A DNA stretch of 64,000 bases from Nocardiopsis sp. CC223A (GTDB lineage Bacteria; Actinomycetota; Actinomycetes; Streptosporangiales; Streptosporangiaceae): NCBI RefSeq assembly GCF_030766825.1, contig NZ_JASFDV010000022.1, positions 1 through 64,000 on the forward strand, given 5' to 3'. The position numbers were made by a program, and so were the translations under genes. Under the pieces are notes generated by a model. It searched no databases. It was not told the origin of the DNA and saw only the letters and a program-made list of their open reading frames with translations. Of the stretch, positions 34,561 to 41,450 are shown piece by piece (positions within the stretch are counted from its first letter, which is position 1; each line of letters starts with the position of its first letter).

Positions 34561-35357
34561 CACTTGTCCTCCGTGGCCAGGGCCGAGGAACCGGTGCGCT
34601 GCGTACGGCGGCTCACCGGGTTGTCGGCGGCACCGGTGATGGCGGCCACGATCTCTTCGTAGCTGGTCTCCGCGATGGGGAAGTCGCCGGCGTTGCGGCC
34701 CAGCCGCAGCACCACGGCGCGGTCGGCGACCGCGCGGACGTCGGCCATGTTGTGGCTGATCAGGACGACGCCGTGGCCCTGGTCGCGCAGACGCTCGATG
34801 AGGTCGAGGACCTGGGCGGTCTGGGCGACGCCCAGGGCGGCGGTGGGCTCGTCGAGCATCACCACGCGGGGCTGGCCCAGCAGGGAGCGGGCGATGGCGA
34901 TGATCTGGCGCTGGCCGCCGGAGAGGGAGGCCACCGGCACGCGCAGGCTGGGGATGCGCACCGACAGGGAGTCGAGGAGCTCCCTGGCCCGGCTCTCCAT
35001 CTCGACCTCGTCGAGGGTGCCGGGGAAGTGCAGTTTCTCGTTGCCCAGGAAGAGGTTGGCGACGATGTCCAGGTTGTCGCACAGGGCGAGGTCCTGGTAG
35101 ATGGTGGCGATGCCCAGGCGCTGGGAGTCGGCGGGCGCCCCGATGGAGACCGGTCGGCCGTCCCAGCGGATCACGCCGCCGCTGTCGGCGGGGTGGGCGC
35201 CGGAGATGACCTTGACCAGCGTGGATTTACCGGCGCCGTTGTCCCCCAGGAGGGCGACGACCTCGCCCTCGGCGACCTGGAAGTCGACTTCGCTGAGCGC
35301 GCGTACCGCCCCGAAGGTCTTGGAGATCCCGGACAGTTCCAGGACTGGTGTACTCAT
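34560..35357 (-). CDS. xylG: Sugar ABC transporter ATP-binding protein (XylG type, single domain)
   Basis: A 265-residue ATPase. Walker A is GDNGAGKST near 38-46, Q-loop in TIYQDLALCDNLD, signature LSGGQRQ near 147, Walker B VVMLDEPTAALG and the H-loop SHN. Many CUT2 importers use a double-length ATPase of about 500 residues; this one has a single cassette, as in the Streptomyces xylose system and FrcA-type proteins, and presumably dimerises. ATG at 35357. It energises uptake with the adjacent XylH and XylF. Confidence 0.9.
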   Translation of the reverse strand: MSTPVLELSGISKTFGAVRALSEVDFQVAEGEVVALLGDNGAGKSTLVKVISGAHPADSGGVIRWDGRPVSIGAPADSQRLGIATIYQDLALCDNLDIVANLFLGNEKLHFPGTLDEVEMESRARELLDSLSVRIPSLRVPVASLSGGQRQIIAIARSLLGQPRVVMLDEPTAALGVAQTAQVLDLIERLRDQGHGVVLISHNMADVRAVADRAVVLRLGRNAGDFPIAETSYEEIVAAITGAADNPVSRRTQRTGSSALATEDK

Positions 35358-35388
35358 GCGTTCGTTATCTCTTCTCTCGTCCCGGAGT

Positions 35389-35421
35389 GGGGCGGGCGGG
35401 CGGCGGGGGCCCGCCCGCCCC
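35389..35421 (-). terminator. Hairpin between xylF and xylG
   Basis: A 12-bp perfect stem (GGGGCGGGCGGG and complement) with a 9-nt loop, 20 bp after the xylF stop. Such structures often limit readthrough so the binding protein is made in excess over the ATPase and permease. Confidence 0.6.
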
Positions 35422-35441
35422 GTCGGGGCGTCGCACCGTGC

Positions 35442-36584
35442 CTAGAGGGCTTCCTGGCAGAACTCGGTGTCGGCGTAGTCGTCGGTGCAGATCTCCTCGA
35501 TCGTGTAGATCCCGTCCGAGACGACGGTGTCGCCGACGTTCTCCTCGGTGACCGCGATCGGTTCGAGCAGGACCGCGGGGACCGTCTCGCCGTTGGCGTC
35601 CTCGACGTCGGTGAGGGTGTACTCGCCGAGCTCGGGGTCGGTGTCGGTGGCCAGGGCCACGGCCATGGCGGCGGCGATCCGGGCCTCCGGCTGGATGGCC
35701 TTGTAGACGGTCATGTACTGCTCACCGGCGATGATGCGCTGGATGCCGGCGAGTTCGGCGTCCTGGCCGGTGACCGGCGGCAGGTCGTCGACCTCCACAC
35801 CGGCGCTGCGCAGCGCGGCGATGATGCCCGAGGCCATGCCGTCGTTGGCGGAGTAGACGCCGATGATCTCGTCGACGCCCAGGGCGGTGATGGCGCCCTC
35901 CATCTGGCTGTTGGCCTGGTCCGGGGACCAGTCCGGGGTGTCGAACTCCTGGCCGATGTCGACCTGGTCCTCGAAGATCTCGTGGGCGCCGGCCTTGAAG
36001 TCCGCGGCGTTGGGGTCGGTGGGCGAGCCGTTGATCATGACGATCTGGCCGTCACCGGCGGTGCCGCTCTCCTCCAGGGCCGCGATCAGGGCCTCGGCCT
36101 GGACCTGGCCGACACGGTGGTTGTCGAAGGAGACGTACATGTCGACGCCGCCCTGCGCGAGGCGGTCGTAGGCGACCACGGGGACGCCCTGGGCCTGGGC
36201 CTCGCTGACGGTGCCGGCCGCGGCCGCGGAGTCGACCGCGTCCAGGACCAGGACGTCCACCCCGTCGGTGAGCATGGCCTGGGCCTGGGTCTGCTGCTCG
36301 TCGACGTCCTGGTCGGCGTTGGCGTAGGACAGCTCGCAGTTGGGGCAGAACTCGTTGAGCGCCTCCTCGAAGAAGGGCTTGTCGAACGCCTCGTAACGGG
36401 CCGTCTGGAGTTCGGGCAGGAGGAGGCCGACGTGGAAGCCCTCCTCGATGCTGTGGACCTCCCTCTCGGCGTCCTCGCCCGAAGTGGTGAGCGAACCACA
36501 GCCGGAAACGAGAAGGGTGAGGGCGGCGCCGGCGGCGGCGAAGCCTCCGACGACCATGCGCTGGTGTGCGGTGCGTGTACTCAA
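35442..36584 (-). CDS. xylF: Sugar-binding lipoprotein (XylF type)
   Basis: A 380-residue periplasmic-binding-protein-fold lipoprotein of the ribose/xylose group. The signal peptide ends in a lipobox LVSGCG (Cys29), so it should be membrane-anchored outside. Conserved segments are VGLLLPELQTARYEAFDKPFF, VLVLDAVDS, VPVVAYDRL, YSANDGMASGIIAAL and VTGQDAELAGIQRII. The start appears to be TTG at 36584 behind AAAGGTG, a rare codon for such a gene; an ATG at 36557 would shorten the signal peptide. It heads the xylFGH operon with a good promoter at 36641-36669. Confidence 0.9.
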   Translation of the reverse strand: MSTRTAHQRMVVGGFAAAGAALTLLVSGCGSLTTSGEDAEREVHSIEEGFHVGLLLPELQTARYEAFDKPFFEEALNEFCPNCELSYANADQDVDEQQTQAQAMLTDGVDVLVLDAVDSAAAAGTVSEAQAQGVPVVAYDRLAQGGVDMYVSFDNHRVGQVQAEALIAALEESGTAGDGQIVMINGSPTDPNAADFKAGAHEIFEDQVDIGQEFDTPDWSPDQANSQMEGAITALGVDEIIGVYSANDGMASGIIAALRSAGVEVDDLPPVTGQDAELAGIQRIIAGEQYMTVYKAIQPEARIAAAMAVALATDTDPELGEYTLTDVEDANGETVPAVLLEPIAVTEENVGDTVVSDGIYTIEEICTDDYADTEFCQEAL

Positions 36585-36620
36585 CGCTGCACCTTTCTGA
36601 CGTGCGGGGGACGGATGTGA

Positions 36621-36669
36621 ACTCGCGAGTGATGTTGTGAAGTAGACCCCGGCGCAGCCTTGTCGTCAA
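36621..36669 (-). promoter_or_regulatory. xylF promoter with palindromic operator candidate
   Basis: On the minus strand TTGACG, 17 bp, TCTACT forms a near-consensus promoter about 57 bp before the xylF start. The perfect palindrome ACTCGCGAGT (36621-36630) lies just downstream of the predicted start site and could be a ROK-repressor roadblock site. Confidence 0.5.
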
Positions 36670-36864
36670 CTCCTGAACACATAACCGAAACATCACGGAT
36701 CTTGCGTTCAGCCGTTAAAAACAAAGAAATCGCAGGTCAGGGCGCATAAGCGAAAGACGACACCCTCCCAGCATGCGCGGAAAGAACACGGACGACCACG
36801 TACGGGCAGCACAAAGCTTCACCACGGGAAGGTCAAGAAAGGGCCTTCGGCGACCGTGCGTCGC

Positions 36865-38040
36865 TCAGCGGACGCTCTGCGCCGCCATGCGCAGGGCTCC
36901 GTACAGGGAGGCATCGCGTCCCAGCGCGCTGGGCAGCAGCTCCAGCCGGGACAGGGCGCTGCCCAGCGCCCCCAGTTCCATGGCCCGCCGCATCGGGTCG
37001 AGCAGCAGCTCACCGGCCTCGGACAGGTCGCCGCCGACGATCACCCGGTCGGGGTTGAACAGGTTGGCCATGATCGCCACGCCCTGGCCCAGCGCCGTGC
37101 CCGCCTCCGCGAGGATGCGCCGGCAGCCCGGGTCGCCCGAGAGGGCGGCGCCCACCAGGTCCCCCACGGCGGCCGGGCCGGGGCCGTGGGAGACATAGGT
37201 GTTCTGCGGCAGCATGTCCAACAGGTACCCGGCGCCCACGAACGTCTCCAGGCAGCCCCGGTTGCCGCAGCGGCACACCTGGCCGCGCGGGTCCAGCGCG
37301 ATGTGCCCGACCTCGCCCGCGGTGCCGCCCGCCCCGCGGAACAACCCGCCCGAGACGATGATGCCCGCGCCCACCCCGTCGCCGATGACCAGGTGGATGA
37401 GGTGTTCGGCGCCCTGGCCCGCCCCCTTGTGGAGCTCCGCCAGGACCGCGAGGTTGGCGTCGTTCTCCGCGATGACCGGGACCCCCAGCCGCTCGGCCAG
37501 CGCCTCGGCGGGCCGGAAGCCCGCCCAACGGGGCAGGCAGGAGATACCGCCGACCTCGCCGCCGTGCGGGTCGATCGGCCCCGGCACCGACGCCACCACC
37601 GAGGCCACCGTGGACAGGTCGATACGGGCCCGCAGCAGTGTGGTCTCGGCGAGCCAGGAGGCCCGGCGCACCCCCCGCTCGGGGTCGGCGGCCACGTCGT
37701 AGTCGATCTCCTCGCGGGCCAGCATGTTGCCCTCGCTGTCCCCGACGGCGACCGTGACCCGTTCGGGGGCGAAGTCGACGGCGACCACCGCCCCCGGCGG
37801 GCGCACCAGGGTGACGGCGCGGGCCCGGCGGCCGTTGGAGGAGGTGTCGTGGACCGAGACCGTGCCCGCGGCGCGCAGGCCGCGCACGATGTTGGAGACG
37901 CTCGCGGCGGACAGACCGGTGGCCCGGGCCAGTTCGGCCTGGGTGCGGGTGCCGTCCCGGCGCAGGACGTCCACGATCCGGCGTTCGTTGGCCTGCCGCA
38001 GGGCGGACTGGGATCCCGGCGTCACTGCGGTGTCGGTCAC
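36865..38040 (-). CDS. ROK family transcriptional regulator (Rok7B7/XylR type)
   Basis: A 391-residue regulator. The N-terminal winged helix (about 10-75) contains QAELARATGLSAASVSNIVRGL. The ROK domain has AVDFAPERVTVAVGD, AENDANLAVLAE, GDGVGAGIIVSGGLFRG and the zinc motif CRCGNRGCLE. The GTG at 38040 follows GAGAGGG and is preferred to a GTG at 38064. It sits next to xylFGH on the same strand, in the position of S. coelicolor rok7B7, a regulator reported to link xylose uptake with carbon control and antibiotic production. Orthology is inferred from order. Two palindromes upstream suggest autoregulation. Confidence 0.9.
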   Translation of the reverse strand: MTDTAVTPGSQSALRQANERRIVDVLRRDGTRTQAELARATGLSAASVSNIVRGLRAAGTVSVHDTSSNGRRARAVTLVRPPGAVVAVDFAPERVTVAVGDSEGNMLAREEIDYDVAADPERGVRRASWLAETTLLRARIDLSTVASVVASVPGPIDPHGGEVGGISCLPRWAGFRPAEALAERLGVPVIAENDANLAVLAELHKGAGQGAEHLIHLVIGDGVGAGIIVSGGLFRGAGGTAGEVGHIALDPRGQVCRCGNRGCLETFVGAGYLLDMLPQNTYVSHGPGPAAVGDLVGAALSGDPGCRRILAEAGTALGQGVAIMANLFNPDRVIVGGDLSEAGELLLDPMRRAMELGALGSALSRLELLPSALGRDASLYGALRMAAQSVR

Positions 38041-38064
38041 CGGGCGTCCCTCTCGATCGGTCAC

Positions 38065-38108
38065 GGCACGGTTCGACCGTGCCCTCTGTGTCGAATGCTA
38101 CAAGCATT
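38065..38108 (-). promoter_or_regulatory. Two palindromes upstream of the ROK gene
   Basis: GGCACGGT-N3-ACCGTGCC (38065-38083) and AATGCT-N3-AGCATT (38094-38108) are both perfect and lie 25-70 bp before the start codon. On the minus strand TAGCAT within the second can act as a -10 element. Operators are inferred. Confidence 0.45.
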
Positions 38109-38153
38109 GAACGCAAGCGGAAACCGCCCACCGGCGCACGTTAGGGTCCGAAC

Positions 38154-38777
38154 GTGACCTCTCTACATGTGGCGACCGACCGGGACGGATGGGACGCCCG
38201 GCTGGCCGCGGCCGTTCCCGGGGACCGCGGGCGCGTGCGCGTCGTCACCGTGGAGGGCCGCTCCGGTTCGGGCAAGAGCACGGTGGCGGAGCGGCTGCGC
38301 GCGACGCTGGCCGCGCGGGGCACGGCGGCCGCGGTGCTGCCGATGGACGACCTGTACCCGGGGTGGCACGGGTTGGCGCGGGCCCCGGAACTGCTGGTGG
38401 CGTGGGTGCTGGAGCCGCTGCGCACCGGGGGCGCGGCGCACTGGCGGCGCTACGACTGGACGCGCGACCGGTTCTCCGAGGAGGAGTGCGCGCTGCCGGG
38501 ACCGGTGGCGGCGGGCGGGGTCCTGGTGGTGGAGGGGTGCGGTTCCGGTGCCCGGATCGTGCGCCCCCACGTGGACCTGTCGGTGTGGGTGGACGCCTCC
38601 GACACGGTGCGCGACCGGCGGCTGGACTCCCGCGGGGACGCGGGGCTGTACGCCCCCTTCCGGCGGGTCTGGGCCGATCAGGAGGCGGTGTTCTACGCTG
38701 CCGAGCGGCCACGGGAGCACGCCGACGTCATCATCGGCAACACCCGGGAGACGGACCTCACCACGCCGCGGCCCTGA
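38154..38777 (+). CDS. P-loop kinase of the uridine kinase-like family
   Basis: A 207-residue cytosolic protein with Walker A GRSGSGKS near residue 35, the DDLYPGWHGL segment that resembles the substrate region of uridine kinase-type enzymes, and a late Walker B-like VLVVEGCGSG. It probably phosphorylates a nucleoside or other small metabolite; the substrate cannot be named. GTG at 38154 opens the frame. It is divergent from the ROK gene, and its 3' end overlaps the convergent hydrolase gene by 20 bp. Confidence 0.83.
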   Translation: MTSLHVATDRDGWDARLAAAVPGDRGRVRVVTVEGRSGSGKSTVAERLRATLAARGTAAAVLPMDDLYPGWHGLARAPELLVAWVLEPLRTGGAAHWRRYDWTRDRFSEEECALPGPVAAGGVLVVEGCGSGARIVRPHVDLSVWVDASDTVRDRRLDSRGDAGLYAPFRRVWADQEAVFYAAERPREHADVIIGNTRETDLTTPRP

Positions 38778-39612
38778 CCGGGGCGACGAACGCGGTGAGC
38801 CGCTCCAGGACGTCAGGATCGGCCAGGATGCGGTTGTGCCCGAGGCCGACGGTGCCGACCATCCTGGCCCCCGCCCCCATCGCGGCGAGGACCCGCACGG
38901 ACTCGGCGTGGGGGACCAGCGGGTCGTCGACGTCGTGGAACAGCAGCACCGGCACCTCCAGGGCGTCGGCGTCGCGGACGGTGGCGTAGCGCTTCCAGAT
39001 GTCCCGGTCCCCGTCGAAGAACGCGTCCTCGATGGCGCGACGCAGGGCCCGGTTCACCCGTGGGCCCCAGCCGTGGGCGGCGACGAAGCCGTCGAGGGTG
39101 CCCTCGAAGTCGGCCATCGCCGACAGCAGGGCCAACCTGTCGGTCCGGATCCCCTCGCGCACCAGGTGGGTGGCGAACAGCGCGCCCAGGGAGTGGCCGA
39201 CCACGGCGGTGAAGTCGCCGTGCTGTTCCTGGAGCCGGCGGGCGATGGCCAGCGCGTCCAGGACGGTACCGGCGGGACCGCCGGTGGCGCCGTGCCCGGG
39301 TGCGTCCCAGGAGACGACGGTGTGCCCGGAGGCGGTGAGGGCACGGACCAGCGGGGCGAGGCGGGCGGCGCGCGAGCCCCAGCCGTGGACCAGCAGGACG
39401 GGGCGCGTGCCCTCCCCCCAGGTGTAGGCGGCGACCCGCCGGCACCGGTGGTCGAGGTGGTCGACGCGGGCGCGTTCGTGCACGTCGCGGTCGCGGTCGA
39501 CGGTGGAGGTATCGCCCGGGTCGCTCCACAGGCGCAGGGCCCGTTCGCCGGCCACGCGCGGGGCGGTGACGGCCAGGACCTCCAGGTCGATCGGGTGGGG
39601 CGCGGTGGTCAT
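38758..39612 (-). CDS. Alpha/beta hydrolase, tandem paralog 1
   Basis: A 284-residue cytosolic alpha/beta hydrolase. It has LLVHGWGSRAAR (oxyanion region, about 73), SWDAPGHGATGG, the nucleophile elbow VVGHSLGAL, an acid in FHDVDDPLVP and the triad His in GLGHNRI. No signal peptide. It is clearly paralogous to the next gene upstream (shared YTWG-xxTRPVLL-HGW-SRAAR and PGHGATGGP). The substrate is unknown; such proteins are often esterases or lactonases. A strong hairpin separates the two copies, so it may have its own promoter or low readthrough expression. Confidence 0.86.
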   Translation of the reverse strand: MTTAPHPIDLEVLAVTAPRVAGERALRLWSDPGDTSTVDRDRDVHERARVDHLDHRCRRVAAYTWGEGTRPVLLVHGWGSRAARLAPLVRALTASGHTVVSWDAPGHGATGGPAGTVLDALAIARRLQEQHGDFTAVVGHSLGALFATHLVREGIRTDRLALLSAMADFEGTLDGFVAAHGWGPRVNRALRRAIEDAFFDGDRDIWKRYATVRDADALEVPVLLFHDVDDPLVPHAESVRVLAAMGAGARMVGTVGLGHNRILADPDVLERLTAFVAPVRAAAW

Positions 39613-39640
39613 GGGGCTCTCCTTGCCTTCTTCGGGTCGG

Positions 39641-39680
39641 CGGGGCGGATCGGGCGGTGCTGGTCCCCCGATCCGCCCCG
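39641..39680 (-). terminator. Hairpin between the two hydrolase paralogs
   Basis: A 14-bp perfect stem (CGGGGCGGATCGGG and complement) with a 12-nt loop, just after the stop of the upstream hydrolase. Confidence 0.65.
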
Positions 39681-39687
39681 CCCCGGA

Positions 39688-40578
39688 TCATGCGGGGCCG
39701 GGCCGGTCCGCGGGGACGGGCAGGTCGGCGCCCTGGACGAAGGAGGTGATGGCGTCCAGATGCTCTTTCTCGAAGAGGGCTCCGCTGTGGCCCAGGCCGG
39801 TGGTGGCGATCATCCGGCCCCGTCCGCCGAGGTGTTCCATGGTGCGCAGGGAGTGCGCGAAGGGCACGACCTCGTCGGTGTCGTCGTGCAGGAGCAGGAA
39901 CGGCTGGTCGAGGGTGTCGATCCGGTGGGTGGTGGAGAAGCGTTCCCACACGGTCGGGTCGGCGTCGAAGTAGTGGCGCTCCACGTCCGAGCGCAGTGCC
40001 CGCAGGACGCGGGGGCTCAGCCGCAGGGCGTCGGAGAACGCGGTGAGGAGGTAGTCGAAGTTCGACACCCCGGCGAGGAGGACCACCCGGTCCGCCTCGA
40101 TGCCTTCGCGCAGGGCGTGCACCGCGAAGGGCGCGCCCATGGAGTGGGCGACGACGGCGTGGAAGCGGCCGTGGCGCTCCTGTAGGTGGCGCTGGATCCG
40201 CAGCGCGTCGAGGATGCTGCCCAGCGGCCCGCCCGTCGCCCCGTGGCCGGGGGCGTCCCAGGACACCGGGCCGTATCCGAGGTCGACCAGGCGGCGGACG
40301 AGCGGGGCGAAGCGCGCGGCGCGCGAGCGCCATCCGTGGGCGAGCAGCACCGGGCGGGTGGTATCGCCCCAGGTGTAGGTGGCCACGTCCCAGCGGCCGA
40401 CGCGGACCGTCCCGGTCTCGGCCGACTCGTGCAGTTCCCGGTCCTCGTCCGGGATCACACGGGGCGGGGCGGGGGCCGCCCACATCCTCCGGGCCAGTGA
40501 CCCGGCCAGGCGCGGGGCGGGTAGTGCCAGCGCGTTGACGGCGGCACCGACGAGGGGGAGTGGCCTGACCGCACCCAT
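39688..40578 (-). CDS. Alpha/beta hydrolase, tandem paralog 2
   Basis: A 296-residue alpha/beta hydrolase with a mildly hydrophobic N-terminus. It has LLAHGWRSRAAR, SWDAPGHGATGG, an elbow AHSMGAP in which the usual first Gly is Ala, an acid in LHDDTDEVVP and His in GLGHSGA. ATG at 40578 follows GAAGGAG. It is divergent from a TetR gene with a palindrome between, so it is probably that regulator's target. It and the downstream paralog arose by tandem duplication and have diverged considerably. Confidence 0.86.
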   Translation of the reverse strand: MGAVRPLPLVGAAVNALALPAPRLAGSLARRMWAAPAPPRVIPDEDRELHESAETGTVRVGRWDVATYTWGDTTRPVLLAHGWRSRAARFAPLVRRLVDLGYGPVSWDAPGHGATGGPLGSILDALRIQRHLQERHGRFHAVVAHSMGAPFAVHALREGIEADRVVLLAGVSNFDYLLTAFSDALRLSPRVLRALRSDVERHYFDADPTVWERFSTTHRIDTLDQPFLLLHDDTDEVVPFAHSLRTMEHLGGRGRMIATTGLGHSGALFEKEHLDAITSFVQGADLPVPADRPGPA

Positions 40579-40602
40579 GGGATCTCCTTCGCTTCACAAA
40601 GT

Positions 40603-40618
40603 ATACGAACGATCGTAT
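40603..40618. promoter_or_regulatory. Palindromic operator candidate for the hydrolase-linked TetR
   Basis: ATACGA-N4-TCGTAT, with a nested ACGATCGT, in an AT-rich stretch 25 bp from the hydrolase start and facing the divergent tetR gene. Confidence 0.55.
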
Positions 40619-40724
40619 TATTTGTTTGAAAGAGGCCTGACGTCAAGTGGCGGCTACTCTTTCCTCGTAACCGACCTGTCGTTCGAACAAGGACCGCCCG
40701 GCGAGGGCGGCGGGAGGTACACGC

Positions 40725-41375
40725 ATGGCGACCCGGACCGACGGCCGCGTCCAGCGGGGCGACCAGACCCGGCGCGCCGTGCTGCGCCGCGCGGTGGACA
40801 TCGCCTCGGTCGAAGGGCTGGAGGGGCTCTCCCTGGGCCGCCTGGCCAAGGAGCTCGACGTCAGCAAGAGCGGGGTGTTCGCCCACTTCGGCTCCAAGGA
40901 GGAGTTGCAGCTGGCCGCGATCCGCGCCGGGCGCCGCATCTTCGCCGACCACGTCGTGAACGGGGCCCTGGAGGTCCGCCCCGGGGTCTCCCGGCTGTGG
41001 CGGCTGTTCGAGAACTGGGTCGGCTACTCGCAGGGGCGGGTGTTCCCGGGCGGCTGCTTCTTCTACACCGTCAACGCCGAGTTCGAGTCCCGCCCCGGCC
41101 GGGTGCGCGACGCCCTGGCGGAGACCCGCCGCGAGTGGCGCGGCCTGCTCACCCGCAACGCCGCCGACGCCGTGCAGCTGGGCGAGCTGTCCGCCGACAC
41201 CGACGTGGACCTGTTGGTGTTCGAGCTGGCCTCGTTCCTGGAGACCGCCAACTCCGACTCCCTGCTGGAGGACGACCCGGAGCGGCCCTACCGGCTGGCG
41301 CGCGCCGCCGTCGTCACCCGCCTGTCGGCCCTGGCCACGACGGGCGCCCCCCGCCCGTGGGAGGCGGAGTCCTGA
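40725..41375 (+). CDS. TetR/AcrR family transcriptional regulator
   Basis: A 216-residue TetR regulator. The helix-turn-helix is at about 18-62 (RRAVDIASVEGLEGLSLGRLAKELDVSKSGVFAHFGSKEEL). The C-terminal domain with WVGYSQGRVFPGGCFFYTVNAEFESRPG is the TetR_C_6-like type often found beside hydrolases and oxidoreductases. The ATG at 40725 follows GGGAGG. It is divergent from alpha/beta hydrolase paralog 2 and likely represses it; the inducer is unknown. Confidence 0.9.
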   Translation: MATRTDGRVQRGDQTRRAVLRRAVDIASVEGLEGLSLGRLAKELDVSKSGVFAHFGSKEELQLAAIRAGRRIFADHVVNGALEVRPGVSRLWRLFENWVGYSQGRVFPGGCFFYTVNAEFESRPGRVRDALAETRREWRGLLTRNAADAVQLGELSADTDVDLLVFELASFLETANSDSLLEDDPERPYRLARAAVVTRLSALATTGAPRPWEAES

Positions 41376-41394
41376 GCGGCCCCACCGCCGCTGT

Positions 41395-41427
41395 GTCACC
41401 GCGGACCGGGACCCGGCCCGCGGTGAC
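41395..41427. terminator. Hairpin between tetR and the kinase gene
   Basis: A 10-bp perfect outer stem (GTCACCGCGG and complement) with an inner GC pairing, between convergent genes. Confidence 0.6.
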
Positions 41428-41450
41428 GCTCCACACGCCCTTCCGGCCGG

